A stretch of DNA of 6,970 nucleotides from assembly GCA_050747865.1 (NCBI GenBank), contig JBOGJI010000209.1:1-6970 (forward strand), given 5' to 3'. Both the position numbers and the translations under genes were made by a program. Positions within the stretch are counted from its first letter, which is position 1. The number at the start of each line of letters is the position of its first letter. The notes beneath the pieces were generated by a model that had not been told where the DNA came from, made no database searches, and worked only from the letters and a program-made list of their open reading frames with translations. The stretch comes from JBOGJI01 sp050747865. Lineage in GTDB: Bacteria; Acidobacteriota; Thermoanaerobaculia; Multivoradales; JAHEKO01. Shown here piece by piece: positions 6,750 to 6,970 of this stretch.

Positions 6750-6809
6750 TTGCGCTTCCTCGACATCGCCCCAGCTATGCCCCATCTTCTACAGTCGTCG
6801 GAGCGAAGT

Positions 6810-6828
6810 AACTCATTCGAAATGGGTT
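6810..6828. repeat. AT-rich inverted repeat
   Basis: AACTCATT-CGA-AATGGGTT forms an eight-position stem with seven Watson-Crick pairs and one T-G pair around a three-nt loop. It is the most AT-rich symmetric sequence in the window. It could be a protein-binding site for a leftward or rightward transcript or the edge of an inserted element; no function can be assigned. Confidence 0.35.
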
Positions 6829-6864
6829 CCGAGTTGGCATGACATCGTTGGCACTATGCGCCCC

Positions 6865-6901
6865 GGTGGCCGGTAAACGGCGTAGGCTGGCTCAGGCCAC
6901 C
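6865..6901. repeat. 7-bp perfect inverted repeat at the end of a possible - strand gene
   Basis: GGTGGCC at 6865-6871 is an exact inverted copy of GGCCACC at 6895-6901, with 23 nt between them. The right arm overlaps the stop codon (6892-6894) and last codons of the proposed partial - strand gene. It could form the stem of a transcript end for that gene, but no T-run follows on the - strand. Confidence 0.35.
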
Positions 6902-6970
6902 TGGCGCACCACTTGCTGCAGGGCGACACCGGCTGCCTGGAGCACCCTCCCGGCGGTACCGGCGGTCTGC
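6892..6970 (-). CDS. Possible C-terminal end of an unidentified protein (5' part outside window)
   Basis: Reading leftward from the right edge, one frame gives QTAGTAGRVLQAAGVALQ and then QVVRQVA before TGA at 6892-6894. It is supported only by protein-like character: 21 of 25 third codon positions are G or C, as in the other genes here, and the residues would form an amphipathic Ala/Val/Gln-rich helix. The 9-nt tandem unit at 6950-6967 encodes the repeated TAG-TAG residues. A second frame on the same strand is also open but is Arg/Pro-rich and looks like a GC shadow. I do not recognise the family. If real, the gene is convergent with rfbD. Confidence 0.28.
   Translation of the reverse strand, partial: QTAGTAGRVLQAAGVALQQVVRQVA

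Larger units (their letters stand above)
6693..6891. other. Intergenic stretch with small inverted repeats, no convincing gene
   Basis: No frame here looks like protein. Composition changes visibly from the flanking genes, especially 6785-6860, which is much richer in A and T. Just after the rfbD stop there are successive small hairpins: TGTTG(6693-6697)/CAACA(6704-6708), ATGG(6708-6711)/CCAT(6717-6720), and the stronger one at 6736-6749. GCCCC occurs as a short direct repeat at 6768-6772 and 6779-6783, and GTTGGCA at 6833-6839 and 6847-6853. The first 90 or so bases have the look of a dispersed intergenic repeat, but no second copy is present in this window. No canonical terminator with a T-run follows rfbD. 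Confidence 0.5.

Noticed and set aside
6775..6816. 13-codon - strand frame MSYFAPTTVEDGA, resembling the start of FAD-binding subunits of the xanthine dehydrogenase/CoxM family
   Set aside because: It stops after 13 codons inside the repeat-like stretch and has no continuation; the similarity is too short to claim even a pseudogene.
6833..6853. Sigma-54-like promoter (TTGGCA ... TTGGCA)
   Set aside because: The GG and GC elements are 15 nt apart rather than the required 12, so it is only a short direct repeat.
6693..6970. CRISPR array, tRNA or attachment site in the right-hand gap
   Set aside because: No regularly spaced repeat, cloverleaf or tRNA 3' end is visible; the repeats are short and of different sequence.

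Overview
The window is strongly GC-rich DNA with tightly packed genes, GTG start codons in four of the seven genes with a visible or probable start, and long spurious open frames on every strand, as expected at high GC. A predicted O-antigen ligase and a complete dTDP-L-rhamnose pathway point to a Gram-negative bacterium that makes rhamnose-containing LPS or another surface polysaccharide. A GC-rich Acidobacteriota, Myxococcota or similar environmental lineage would fit, but the sequence alone does not settle the taxon.

Layout, left to right. (1) The last 58 codons of thiC (thiamine pyrimidine synthase) on the + strand, ending at 177. (2) A short convergent gap with a possible terminator. (3) A two-gene block on the - strand. 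Reading leftward from 3205, an O-antigen ligase/polymerase-family membrane protein with a C-terminal soluble domain is followed after 4 bp by an exported PQQ-dependent sugar dehydrogenase (1380 to 235). (4) A 26-bp AT-richer island between divergent start codons (3206-3231), which is the only space for promoter elements outside coding sequence for both directions. (5) A + strand operon, rfbB-rfbA-rfbC-rfbD (rmlBACD), with every junction overlapping (11, 4 and 4 nt), running 3232 to 6692. (6) About 200 bp without a convincing gene (6693-6891), lower in GC than the rest and full of small inverted repeats, which may be a dispersed intergenic repeat. (7) A possible 3' end of an unidentified - strand gene running off the right edge.

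How the genes work together: RfbA activates glucose-1-phosphate to dTDP-glucose, RfbB dehydrates it, RfbC epimerises it and RfbD reduces it to dTDP-L-rhamnose, the donor for rhamnosyltransferases, none of which lie in this window. The divergent ligase-family protein would act at the end of the same process, transferring or polymerising undecaprenyl-linked glycan at the periplasmic face. The sugar dehydrogenase is periplasmic or secreted and oxidises free aldoses; its link to the surface-glycan genes is positional only. The known biology here is ordinary. The parts worth a second look are the ligase's C-terminal domain, the ligase/dehydrogenase pairing, the compact divergent start region and the hairpin-rich 3' intergenic stretch. 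I did not find a convincing new defence, mobile or RNA system.
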